From the NCBI GenBank assembly GCA_022564195.1, contig JADFLW010000015.1:1-37242 (forward strand): 37,242 bases of DNA. Reading direction: 5' to 3'. Numbering within the stretch: position 1 is the first letter of the stretch; each line of letters begins with the position of its first letter. Both the position numbers and the translations under genes were made by a program. Shown piece by piece: positions 13,090 to 20,491 of the stretch. The notes under the pieces are model-generated. The model saw nothing but the letters and a program-made list of their open reading frames with translations, did no database searches and was not told the origin of the DNA. This stretch comes from Patescibacteria group bacterium (GTDB lineage: Bacteria > Patescibacteriota > Microgenomatia > UBA1400 > Chisholmbacteraceae).

Positions 13090-13806
13090 TTATTGTGAAT
13101 CAGTGCAGCTAATTCGAGGGAAAAAGGCGTCCACAAATCCAATCCTTACAGTCCTGTATGAAAGGGTGCAGATAATAGTTTTTCCTGGGAATCTCAATAT
13201 ACCGATCACACGAGACTCGGGTGCAGGTTTGGGCGTTGGCGAGGGTGAGGCTTCCGGAGACGGTGTGGCGGTAGGGCCTGGTGACGGTACAGGAACTATT
13301 ACCAACGTGAGCTGGCCACGGATTTCTCCATCTGGGTACGTTTGAGTATGGACATTAATGTAGGTATCACCTGCGCGTAGATCCTCTTCATAGATTGACG
13401 GGAAAGGGCTGTCCGTCATGCTCCTTTTAAGCACACCGTCTTCTTGCACCCAATCACTGACAGGACCTAGATTAACAATTATTGGGCCATTTGTGCCGGC
13501 CGCAGCGAGATGGATGTGGGCAGCCGCTAATTCTGAGAGATCTATTCCTCTAACTATAAGATCCAGGTCAAATGACTTCGTTACGTCGTTGTATATCATT
13601 TCAGCGCTGCCTGTGGCGGTGCTTGCATTCGGTGGTACTTGCTGGCCGCTGTCCAACTCTGCTTCTAATGGGGACATGCCTACATCAACCATGTCGGCGG
13701 ATAGTAGACTCAAAGAGGGTATGTAGGCTAAAAGAATGAAGGATGAGAGGATAATGATCAGTGCGGTGAGGCTTACTCGCAGACTTCGCATGGGCATGTT
13801 GTCCAA
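13090..13806 (-). CDS. Exported CHRD-domain protein with Pro/Ser/Thr-rich tail
   Basis: The 238-aa protein has an N-terminal hydrophobic signal or anchor (LTALIIILSSFILLAYIPSL) followed by a CHRD (chordin-like) domain at about residues 45-170: AELDSGQQVPPNASTATGSAEMIYND, LDLIVRGIDLSELAAAHIHLAAAGTNGPIIVNL and GDTYINVHTQTYPDGEIRGQL. CHRD domains are found in secreted proteins of uncertain role. A linker of repeated Pro, Ser and Thr follows, then about 45 residues of different, more hydrophobic composition. The tail could be a small cell-surface domain or result from an old frameshift. Starts at 13806 and a few codons inside (MPMRSL) are both possible. Confidence 0.7.
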   Translation of the reverse strand: MDNMPMRSLRVSLTALIIILSSFILLAYIPSLSLLSADMVDVGMSPLEAELDSGQQVPPNASTATGSAEMIYNDVTKSFDLDLIVRGIDLSELAAAHIHLAAAGTNGPIIVNLGPVSDWVQEDGVLKRSMTDSPFPSIYEEDLRAGDTYINVHTQTYPDGEIRGQLTLVIVPVPSPGPTATPSPEASPSPTPKPAPESRVIGILRFPGKTIICTLSYRTVRIGFVDAFFPRISCTDSQ

Positions 13807-13971
13807 CCTTTTCGGCTATAAGTATTGCCTATCCCGTAGCTTTTGTCAACGGGTCTTATTAATCTGGTGATCTTTTGCAGGTAAGAAACTCGTAGTATAG
13901 TGTTTGTATGCCTTAGGATACATACACAGAAGAAGGCAGAGTGACTTTCTCATCAGATCCTTTAGACTCGT

Positions 13972-14502
13972 ATGGACAATCAGCAAAAACAGGAAAGTGT
14001 CAAGAATCACTTTGAGCAGATGAAAGCTTTGGTAATTGGAACTTCACTATCAGGAAAAACCACTATTATTAGACATCTCCGCCCAAAATCTACTGTCCCT
14101 ATATTAGAAATGGATGAGGAGCTCAAAATATTAAATAAAGGTGAGTATCCTGAAGACATTGAATACAAACTCAAAGTTCTCACTCCTAAAATCATTGACA
14201 AAATACTCAATCGAAAAAATATTATTTTTTTTACCAATACTGACTACTTTACTATTGACGATCTATTAACAGCAAAGAAAAAAGGTTTTAAAATAATCCA
14301 GCTCGAACTAGATCTTGATCAACTTAAAAAAAGAAATGAGTACAGAGTAAAAAACGAAGGGTATGAAGACCTAAGCAAATGGTTTAAAGGAATGCTTCAA
14401 TACCAAGAAGTGTTGAGGAATAAAGGAATTGTAGACAAGATTATTCACGCTGATCAACCAGTTGAAAATATTGTAAAAGAAATACAAAAAGTTTTACATT
14501 GA
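13972..14502 (+). CDS. P-loop kinase-like protein
   Basis: The product contains a Walker A motif in ALVIGTSLSGKTTI, placed as in small-molecule kinases, then ILEMDEEL (Asp-rich strand end), a possible Walker B-like IIFFTNTDYF, and a basic Arg/Lys-rich segment (LDQLKKRNEYRVKNEGYEDL) resembling a nucleoside/adenylate-kinase-type lid. The substrate is unknown. The N-terminus is ambiguous: ATG 13972 gives 176 aa, while ATG 14020 gives 160 aa starting MKALVIGTS, the more natural start for this fold. The 14020 start lies 4 nt after the TGA of a 24-codon GTG-started ORF (13941-14015) that has AGAAGG upstream. The sequence is clearly AT-richer than its neighbours, suggesting acquisition. Confidence 0.6.
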   Translation: MDNQQKQESVKNHFEQMKALVIGTSLSGKTTIIRHLRPKSTVPILEMDEELKILNKGEYPEDIEYKLKVLTPKIIDKILNRKNIIFFTNTDYFTIDDLLTAKKKGFKIIQLELDLDQLKKRNEYRVKNEGYEDLSKWFKGMLQYQEVLRNKGIVDKIIHADQPVENIVKEIQKVLH

Positions 14503-14581
14503 GTCATACGTTCTACCATCGTACATCAGGTAGAGCCAAAGGAAAATTATCTTTCGTAGATTGTGGGGTTGGTGAAGGTAT

Positions 14582-14626
14582 AGTTACCAGTACCCTCCTT
14601 CGCTGAAGCTTCGAAGGGCAGTAACT
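14582..14626 (+). repeat. Long inverted repeat in the AT-rich block
   Basis: AGTTAC (14582-14587) pairs with GTAACT (14621-14626), and CCTTCG (14597-14602) with CGAAGG (14612-14617), a two-tier hairpin. It lies 80 bp behind the P-loop kinase-like gene. No T-run follows, so a transposed palindromic element fits better than an intrinsic terminator. Confidence 0.6.
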
Positions 14627-14708
14627 TTCTGATTGGTTTTCGGTATGGAGTTTTGAATCGCTTGTTATTTTAACTACTATTTTCCCAGAATAACTGCTTT
14701 TTTCAGAC

Positions 14709-14745
14709 GTTCACCCTGAGCTTGCCGAAGTATCGAGGTCTTGAG
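14709..14745 (+). repeat. Short dispersed-type palindromic repeat
   Basis: The stretch beginning GTTCACCCTGAGCTTGCCG resembles short interspersed sequences I recall from many bacterial genomes, and it is followed by a second weak inverted repeat (GTATC 14730-14734 / GATAC at about 14746-14750). It lies in the 258-bp gap between the kinase-like and HExxH genes, which has no other gene. The wider resemblance is from memory. Confidence 0.35.
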
Positions 14746-14760
14746 ATACGAGTGGGCCTA

Positions 14761-15405
14761 TCAACTCAAATAGTTAAATAATAAGCTATTTAATTCCTTA
14801 TTAACCTCTCTAATTTTTGAAATATCCACGCCTGCTTTTCCTAGTTCTTCTAAATTCCCAATTATGTGTGCGTGAGTTTCATCAATCCAAACCTCTGGGT
14901 GGTAGCCGCCCGAAGAAGATAAATAGTTTTTTATCTTTACTCTAGTATTTTTATCTACATTTTTTAATATCTTTAGAGTTTCCTTTTTATACTCTGAATT
15001 TATATAAAAGAGTCCGTGTGCAATTTCGTGCCTTAATAATTGTTCACCGACCCTCCCATAAGTACCGATTATATAAAACCTGCGAGTCTTTTTATCACTG
15101 AACAAATCAAGAAGCTTCTTTTCTTTTAAAGATAAAGGATCAAATTTACCTTGATAGAACGGCCTTAAAACAGAGCTCGGAATATTAAACCCTCCCCAAT
15201 CTTGATAGTAAGTAAATCTTCCGGTTTTCTTACCACCCGGAGAATTAGTAATGTACCACTTTTTATACTCTTCTAACGTAAACATTTTTCTCCTAAATTT
15301 AGGTGACTCATAGTATTCCTGAAAACGCAAAAACGTCGAGGCCAACTCACGCCTTGTCGAAAAATTCACATTGTAAATATCTTTGGCCAACTCTGCTAAC
15401 TTCAT
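14761..15405 (-). CDS. Putative zinc metallopeptidase (HExxH), family not recognised
   Basis: The 214-aa protein has one HExxH motif (RHEIAHGLFYINSEY, about residues 126-140), placed in a helix after a beta-type segment as in zincins. Further on, WIDETHAHIIG (about 173-183) offers an acidic residue and histidines that could complete the zinc site. It has no signal peptide, so it would act in the cytoplasm. The first half (FLRFQEYYESPKFRRKMFTLEEYKKWY) is basic and aromatic and not recognised. It is AT-rich like the kinase-like gene next to it. Other possibilities are a phage- or toxin-related metallopeptidase. The motif is clear but activity is inferred. Confidence 0.55.
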   Translation of the reverse strand: MKLAELAKDIYNVNFSTRRELASTFLRFQEYYESPKFRRKMFTLEEYKKWYITNSPGGKKTGRFTYYQDWGGFNIPSSVLRPFYQGKFDPLSLKEKKLLDLFSDKKTRRFYIIGTYGRVGEQLLRHEIAHGLFYINSEYKKETLKILKNVDKNTRVKIKNYLSSSGGYHPEVWIDETHAHIIGNLEELGKAGVDISKIREVNKELNSLLFNYLS

Positions 15406-15498
15406 AAGTACTGCTACCTTTCATACATTGTTGGGTTTCTGAAGGAAGGCGACGTGTCACAGCTACCACTTTGATGTTCGAAAGAAAGTTCGGTGGTG

Positions 15499-15609
15499 CT
15501 AGTGAGTTTTACTGAGCGGATTGACAATAGCGACTGCGATTACTGAAACAATTGCAATTCCAATTCCTACTACTCTTACTATTGGGGCTATTCCTTTAGA
15601 GTCTTTCAC
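15499..15609 (-). CDS. Hidden 36-aa single-pass membrane peptide
   Basis: GTG at 15609 overlaps the TGA stop (15608-15606) of the upstream M23-like gene as GTGA and opens 36 codons ending in TAG at 15501-15499. The peptide starts VKDSKG, then has about 22 hydrophobic residues (IAPIVRVVGIGIAIVSVIAV, continuing AIV) and a short polar end NPLSKTH. This is the layout of a small single-helix membrane protein. The stop/start overlap implies translational coupling, so it is probably co-expressed with the anchored M23-like protein. No homologue is recognised. Confidence 0.55.
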   Translation of the reverse strand: MKDSKGIAPIVRVVGIGIAIVSVIAVAIVNPLSKTH

Positions 15610-16304
15610 TTAAGAAATACTTGCTCGTCATGGCCTGAGCCTACTCCAAAATTACAAGGATTTGCGTCTCTTTGTTCTTTGAGTATAACAATATTTTCAG
15701 GCGTGACCCCTACTGCTTCATACTCAGCCATTACTTCATCGGCCATATATAGAAAGGGTGAATCAAGAGTCTGTCCACCAAAACCAACTTTCTTTAAAGC
15801 AAAATCAAAATTTGCACCGCCTTCCAAATCTGCATAACCAATAAGCTGGCCTGAACCTACCTCAGATCCTTTACGTAACTCTGGTAAGAGATCTATATGA
15901 AAGAATATGAAATTCCAGCTTCCAGAACTGGAGCTACTTAGCCAAACTTGATCACCTCTTTGGTTTTCCCCATCTTCAATACTTGATATTTTGCCGTCAA
16001 AGGGTGCAATCGCTATGACTTTGCCAGTTGATTGCTCGAGCTCGGGAATAGGAGCTAAGTAATGCTTCATTGAACGATTAGTTTCTTTTACGCCTTCTGT
16101 ATTTTTTCCACTATAGTCATGTCCTATACAGCTTCTGAATTGTGAGATAGAAGCAATTTGGCTTAATTCAATTGGGTTGACAACAATGAATTTATCCGTC
16201 TTGACAGCCTCTGGCCCATTTTCGGGCCCGTCTTCAATAAAGAAAAAGACTCCAATTGCGACGGCGACGATTCCGGCTATGATTAAAACCTTCTTCATCC
16301 TCAT
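15606..16304 (-). CDS. Membrane-anchored M23/LytM-like beta-domain protein
   Basis: The 232-aa product has an N-terminal anchor (VLIIAGIVAVAIGVFFFI) and an extracytoplasmic domain resembling lysostaphin-type (M23) folds: FRSCIGHDYSG and ETNRSMKHYL ahead of IAIAPFDGKISSI, then IFFHIDLL, G-EVGSGQLIGYADLEGG and FDFALKK. The canonical HxH zinc ligand is not intact, so it may be a non-catalytic wall-binding relative. The rest (PFLYMADEVMAEYEAVGVTPENIVILKEQRDANPC) is shared, as far as I recall, with uncharacterised M23-like proteins. TAGAAT with TGT extension (minus strand, 16316-16311) ends 6 nt before ATG 16304, fixing the start. It is divergent from the VTT-family gene and coupled to the 36-aa peptide. 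Confidence 0.6.
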   Translation of the reverse strand: MRMKKVLIIAGIVAVAIGVFFFIEDGPENGPEAVKTDKFIVVNPIELSQIASISQFRSCIGHDYSGKNTEGVKETNRSMKHYLAPIPELEQSTGKVIAIAPFDGKISSIEDGENQRGDQVWLSSSSSGSWNFIFFHIDLLPELRKGSEVGSGQLIGYADLEGGANFDFALKKVGFGGQTLDSPFLYMADEVMAEYEAVGVTPENIVILKEQRDANPCNFGVGSGHDEQVFLK

Positions 16305-16310
16305 AATAAA

Positions 16311-16338
16311 ATTCTAACACAAGAATCTTTGGTAAAAT
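16311..16338. promoter_or_regulatory. Back-to-back promoters of the M23-like and VTT-family genes
   Basis: In a 47-bp gap, minus-strand TAGAAT (16316-16311) lies 6 nt before ATG 16304, and plus-strand TGG-TAAAAT (-10 at 16333-16338) lies 13 nt before ATG 16352. The two -10 boxes are only 16 bp apart, so polymerases would compete for the same DNA. Confidence 0.55.
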
Positions 16339-16351
16339 TATCTTTTACCCT

Positions 16352-17002
16352 ATGAGCAAGAAGGCGAAGGCGGTTGTCAAATTCGTTTTACTAGTACTCT
16401 TCGTGTCATTTGCAGTCCAGTGGTTGCTCCCTTCAATAACGAGCGAGGAGTTTCAGGTATTTGTTGTGGAATCTGGTCCACTTGGGCCGCTGGTCATCAT
16501 CTTTTACATGGTGATCTCGCAAATTATTGCTCCGATCGCGGCCAGTCCCGGTATCCTTCTCAGTCATGCGGTGTTTGGCGTGTACAACGCAGCACTCTTT
16601 CTTTATGTCGCGAGTTTGATCAGCGCGACGACTAACTTCTATATTTCCAGAGTCTTTGGGCGCAAATGGGTGCTGAAGTTCGCCGGTCAAAGGACGATGA
16701 AAGAAATCGATAAATTTACTCACTATTCAGGAAACAGGTTACTCATCATCAGTAGGATTTTTGGATTCCCAATATTTGAGGTTATTTCCTACGCAGCAGG
16801 CTTAACCGATATGGCATTTCGCAACTACATTGCCATCACAGCAATCTTTAACGTCGTCCCTCTCGCATTCTATGTTTTGTTTTTTAAAGATACTGACTTT
16901 TCTCAACCTGGTAATCTTGTTGTTTGGTTTGGCGGATTAATCCTTGGCGGACTGGTTTTTACGTTTGCTCTCAAATCATTTATTTCAAGGCGCGAGAAGT
17001 GA
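16352..17002 (+). CDS. TVP38/TMEM64-type (VTT/SNARE-associated) membrane protein
   Basis: The 216-aa integral membrane protein belongs to the VTT (DedA-like) superfamily. Visible parts are an N-terminal helix (FVLLVLFVSFAVQWLL), a re-entrant region (IAPIAASPGILLSHAVFGVYNAALFLYVASLISATTNFYISRVFGRKWVLKF) with the family's Gly-rich turn and F-R--G motif, the conserved RLLIISRIFGFPIFEVISYAAGLTDMAFRNYI, and C-terminal helices. Family members are linked to lipid scrambling and membrane homeostasis. The gene shares a short divergent promoter region with the anchored M23-like protein, so both may serve the cell envelope. Confidence 0.85.
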   Translation: MSKKAKAVVKFVLLVLFVSFAVQWLLPSITSEEFQVFVVESGPLGPLVIIFYMVISQIIAPIAASPGILLSHAVFGVYNAALFLYVASLISATTNFYISRVFGRKWVLKFAGQRTMKEIDKFTHYSGNRLLIISRIFGFPIFEVISYAAGLTDMAFRNYIAITAIFNVVPLAFYVLFFKDTDFSQPGNLVVWFGGLILGGLVFTFALKSFISRREK

Positions 17003-17131
17003 GAATCGGCTTCGCGACTCGGGAGAGCCAAATTGTGACTTGGAGATCTCGTTTGGTGGTGAGCGATGAGATTACATTAATTTGGTGGACTAGAAGAACA
17101 CGGGGAGTCTTTTTCGGGTGGGTTTTCTCGA

Positions 17132-18409
17132 TTAGGTGTGGTTGTAAAGCCTTTCACACTCTGCGAGGATTCTGTCATCGCCCCTTACGGTGAGCGTTGT
17201 TCTCAAGTGTTCCTCTCCTTCAACTTCGACCTCTCGGATGATGCCTTGCTCTTTGGCCCTGCGGAGGAGTTTTACAAAATGTGCTATTCCCAAATCATAG
17301 ATTCCGGTGCCAACCTTTTTCCTTTGCCCTCCGTGTCGTTCATCCGCGCCAGGCTGTCTATGGTACTCAAGGGCATTCGTTCGTCCCACTTTTGGTCTAC
17401 GAAGGAGCCGTCTATAGAAATCTCCAATCACAGCGACTAAGTTTTTCGGATCAATATGAACAGGGAGGAAGAGCGCATCGCTTCCATCGACATCTTTACA
17501 CGCGTACACAGGGCAATGGGTTCTTGACATCTTCCACTTTCTCCAGAACGCCCATTTCGGGGCGTTTGGAAACACCGGCCGCCAGTAAACGAGGTCCTCT
17601 CTTATCTCCTCTTCCGTTGCGCCTCGTTCGCGGAGTTCTTGTTCAAACGGATGCTTGCCGTTAATGAGTGTGTTGTCAAGCGCAAACCTTCCGCCATTTT
17701 CTTTACGGTTCGCAGCAAAGGACGGAACGGGTGCATGTCCCAATTGATGAGCAAGAACGTTCAATTGAATCGTTGTTAGGCCTCTTACTAATAAGACCCG
17801 ATCAACGGGAATTTCGAGGAAGATTTCTTGATTGCAGAGTTCTCTTAAGACCGGTTTGTTGTCTTTTATGTTAAGAAGACGTTGAACGTCACCATCCTCA
17901 AGAAAACCTTCACGATTGAGCACTCGAGCCTGAATTGTGACATCCTGCAGTTCTTGTTCGCTCCTTCTTCTTTTAAATGCGAACAGGAACTCCTCTTTTG
18001 TTAGGATGAAGTTTCTCACGATTTCAGCAGTGGTGACGGCGAGCCAAGGCAGTCGTCTCCCAATCCGGTCAGTAATTGGCTCATGGCTAAATATGGTATC
18101 TCTGACTTTTAGAAATCCTCTTCGCGAGCTATCAAACTCCTCTAATATCTCATGGGCTTGCTCTCTGAGATCTTTTTTAAGCCAATTTTGAAGACCAGGA
18201 AACATGGGGTTGACGACTGTGGCTGCCTCCTGCTCTTGGGCAGTTTCTGGTGTTGACTCGAGCTGAGGAGGCGGCTCGACCGGCTGGGCTATCTCAAGAG
18301 ACGGTAGTGATTCCAGATGGTTTTGTAACTCGAGTCCAGGGTTATCAGGACCATCCTCATGGCCCCGATCATCGCCTTCACCGTGGTGCTGAAGTCCTTC
18401 TTTTCCCAT
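17132..18409 (-). CDS. Orphan 425-aa protein with disordered acidic N-terminus
   Basis: I do not recognise this protein. Residues 1-80 are low-complexity and rich in His, Glu, Asp and Pro, likely disordered. From about residue 85 on it is a long soluble domain, mixed helix and strand, with many Arg/Lys/Glu, including LTTIQLNVLAHQLGHAPVPSFAANRKENGG (His-rich but not an HExxH site), WRPVFPNAPKWAFWRKW and HCPVYACKDVDGSDALFLPVHIDP. No membrane segment or signal is present. AT-rich sequence 20-50 nt upstream on the minus strand (TAAAAT, TATAAT) could be promoter elements. The 129-bp gap before it (17003-17131) holds nothing recognisable. Intact length suggests a functional lineage-specific gene. 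Confidence 0.6.
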   Translation of the reverse strand: MGKEGLQHHGEGDDRGHEDGPDNPGLELQNHLESLPSLEIAQPVEPPPQLESTPETAQEQEAATVVNPMFPGLQNWLKKDLREQAHEILEEFDSSRRGFLKVRDTIFSHEPITDRIGRRLPWLAVTTAEIVRNFILTKEEFLFAFKRRRSEQELQDVTIQARVLNREGFLEDGDVQRLLNIKDNKPVLRELCNQEIFLEIPVDRVLLVRGLTTIQLNVLAHQLGHAPVPSFAANRKENGGRFALDNTLINGKHPFEQELRERGATEEEIREDLVYWRPVFPNAPKWAFWRKWKMSRTHCPVYACKDVDGSDALFLPVHIDPKNLVAVIGDFYRRLLRRPKVGRTNALEYHRQPGADERHGGQRKKVGTGIYDLGIAHFVKLLRRAKEQGIIREVEVEGEEHLRTTLTVRGDDRILAECERLYNHT

Positions 18410-18656
18410 ATGGTCTTTACAGAATGGCTATTTTACTGATGGTTTGACCGATCCAGTATTATATCCTATAAGTCTACTCGTGGCATATGCAGGAGCGGAA
18501 TTGCGATGAAGCAGCTATTTCTGAAAGGTTAAGGGGGTTATCATTGCCATTTATGATCAAAGTTATATCTATTTTAGACGGTAGCAAATCTTGGTTGACA
18601 TGTGTTGCAGAATACCCCATGATTTATTTGCTAGAATAGAAAGGCAATATGAGACA

Positions 18657-18697
18657 AAAAAAACGCGCGATGCAACAGGGATTTTCTTGAGAAGCGT
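18657..18697 (-). terminator. Candidate intrinsic terminator of the hydrolase gene at 18708
   Basis: On the minus strand AAACGC (18697-18692) can pair with GCGTTT (18667-18662), which runs into eight T (18664-18657), starting 11 nt after the stop. The loop is long (about 24 nt), so strength is uncertain. The same bases contain a 13-codon plus-strand ORF that I consider incidental. Confidence 0.45.
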
Positions 18698-18707
18698 TTG
18701 AGGCCAA

Positions 18708-19718
18708 TTAGAGATAGTTTTTGAAAAGCTCCAGATCGAGATTGACAACCGTAGACCAGGAGCCTCTGGTGAAGTTGTGATTCTCTCCATCGTAAGGGTA
18801 AAACATGTGACTGACTCCAGCATCAGTTAGCCTCTCACTTAACTCTTCACTCCAGTCGAATGGCACTGATCCATCTCTTGTTCCGTGATGGAGGATAAGA
18901 GGTGTAGAAATGAGCTCCACGTTATCAATGCTCGAAAGCTTCTCATAATCCTGCTCTCTGAATACCTCATGGATTTCTCGCTCTATTTGTTCTGCTATCT
19001 CCGGGCGGTGACGGCGAATAAAGTACAGCATATTTTCCGGGAATGTTGTTGCTGCGGAGGCCCATAGGGTTGCTGCTTTGACTTGATCTGAGATTTCCAA
19101 CACCCTCAACGTGATCTCCCCTCCCATCGAGTGCCCGTACATCGCTATTTTCTCAGGATCTACATCAGCAATTGTATCGATGATCGCGAGCAGGTTGAGC
19201 ACATCTACCGCATAATTGATTCTGTTTATTGCGCTGGTGTTTCCTGTCTCGGAGTCAGCATGCCCTCGATAGTCAGGCTTGAGGACCACAAAGCCGTTTC
19301 TCGCGTAGAAATCGGTGATCGTTTTATACGATCGAGTTGTCGAGTACGTCTGCGGATTGATGTATCCGTGGTTGACAATGACCACCGGGAAACCGGATTC
19401 CGGCCTTTGCATTTTCGGCACATTCATCAGTGCAAACAGCTTCAGACCGTCCGATTGATACGAGACTACATATGAGCGGAATGCCACGTTGTCTTCAATC
19501 AGCTTTTCGATATCAACTGATCCTTCGCCGTAGCTTCTCTGCCGCATGCTTTCAATAAAAAATGACTGCGCTAGGCTCTCTCCTTCCTCCTGTCTGCCGA
19601 CACTTCCATGCGGAGTGTCTTGCTTCTCTTCTTGGGCTTGAAAAGTGCTGAAGACGAGCACTGCTGCAGTGGCGAGAACAAAAGCAGCGGCAAATGTCGT
19701 TATACTCTTACGGGTCAT
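18708..19718 (-). CDS. Exported alpha/beta hydrolase, paralogue of the gene at 2041
   Basis: From ATG 19718 the product is 336 aa with a signal or anchor (TTFAAAFVLATAAVLVFSTFQA). The hydrolase core shows VVIVNHGYINPQTYS, YRGHADSE, the nucleophile elbow YGHSMGGE, the acid in HHGTRDGSVPFD and the His in GENHNFTRG, the same blocks in the same order as in the protein at 2041. Both are S9/dienelactone-hydrolase-like serine hydrolases; the substrate is unknown. The frame extends to 19778, but GAGAGGA 5 nt before 19718 is a good Shine-Dalgarno and the encoded MTRK start matches the paralogue. TATAAT lies further upstream (minus strand, about 19767-19762), so this gene, unlike most here, has a normal leader. 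Confidence 0.8.
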   Translation of the reverse strand: MTRKSITTFAAAFVLATAAVLVFSTFQAQEEKQDTPHGSVGRQEEGESLAQSFFIESMRQRSYGEGSVDIEKLIEDNVAFRSYVVSYQSDGLKLFALMNVPKMQRPESGFPVVIVNHGYINPQTYSTTRSYKTITDFYARNGFVVLKPDYRGHADSETGNTSAINRINYAVDVLNLLAIIDTIADVDPEKIAMYGHSMGGEITLRVLEISDQVKAATLWASAATTFPENMLYFIRRHRPEIAEQIEREIHEVFREQDYEKLSSIDNVELISTPLILHHGTRDGSVPFDWSEELSERLTDAGVSHMFYPYDGENHNFTRGSWSTVVNLDLELFKNYL

Positions 19719-19826
19719 TGCAATCCTCTCACTCTGCACAGTATTGTATGAGACTGCGATATTATAGACATAAAGCATTTGTCACTGAAGTTACCGGTAT
19801 TACATTGATTTTCATTCACAGTTGCT

Positions 19827-20483
19827 ATGATGTCTGAAGATTCCCAAAAACTTGTGCGAATTCCTGTCGATTCTACCCAGCTTGAGGGAATGCTGGCAGT
19901 TCCGAATGGAGTCAAGGGGCTGGTGATTTTTGCGCATGGAAGTGGAAGCAGTAGATTAAGCCCCAGGAACAATTCTGTCGCAAAGGTGCTGCGAGAAGCT
20001 GGGCTCGGGACGTTGCTTTTTGATTTGCTCACCCTGGAAGAAGATGAAATTTACGAGAACCGCTTCGATATCCCCTTGTTGGCTAAACGATTGAAAGCAG
20101 CGACACAGTGGCTGGTTGATCAACCAGAAACCCGTACGCTTCGTATCGGCTACTTTGGCTCAAGCACCGGTTCGGCGGCGGCACTGATTGCGGCTTCGGA
20201 TTTGGGAAAGACGATTGGTGCTGTTGTGTCACGCGGCGGTCGGCCGGATTTGGCCAAGGATGTTTTGGGAAAGGTGCATTCTCCAACGCTTCTGATCGTC
20301 GGCGGAAGAGATGAGCAAGTTCTTGAACTGAATCGACTGGCTTTGGAGCTTTTACATAGCGAAAAGCGCCTTGAGATTATCCCCGGGGCAACGCATCTTT
20401 TTGAAGAATCTGGCACACTTGAGGAGGTTGCGCGTTTGGCAGCCGAGTGGTTTACCCGCTGTCTTGGATCTAGAGGCACTTGA
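19827..20483 (+). CDS. Dienelactone-hydrolase-like alpha/beta hydrolase
   Basis: The 218-aa cytoplasmic protein has VIFAHGSGSSRLSPRN (oxyanion region), GYFGSSTGSAAAL with the nucleophile Ser in a G-S-S-T-G elbow (about residue 114), GGRDEQV supplying the acid and GATHLFEE the His. These are hallmarks of small DLH-type hydrolases, often found fused to or near phosphoribosyltransferases; no such partner lies here. Two adjacent ATG codons (19827, 19830) are possible starts. The last codons and stop sit in a perfect GGCACT/AGTGCC hairpin (20475-20490) shared with the end of the convergent nitroreductase gene. Confidence 0.8.
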   Translation: MMSEDSQKLVRIPVDSTQLEGMLAVPNGVKGLVIFAHGSGSSRLSPRNNSVAKVLREAGLGTLLFDLLTLEEDEIYENRFDIPLLAKRLKAATQWLVDQPETRTLRIGYFGSSTGSAAALIAASDLGKTIGAVVSRGGRPDLAKDVLGKVHSPTLLIVGGRDEQVLELNRLALELLHSEKRLEIIPGATHLFEESGTLEEVARLAAEWFTRCLGSRGT

Positions 20484-20490
20484 GAGTGCC
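20475..20490. terminator. Hairpin at the convergent gene ends
   Basis: GGCACT (20475-20480), loop TGAG, AGTGCC (20485-20490). The loop contains the stop codon of the plus-strand hydrolase, and the nitroreductase stop is at 20492. No T-run follows on either strand, so termination is uncertain. Confidence 0.35.
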
Positions 20491-20491
20491 C

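Noticed and set aside
18649-18690. A 13-codon basic ORF (MRQKKRAMQQGFS) behind an extended -10 TGC-TAGAAT on the plus strand
   Set aside because: It lies within the likely terminator of the minus-strand hydrolase gene, whose A-run explains the Lys codons. No conservation evidence.
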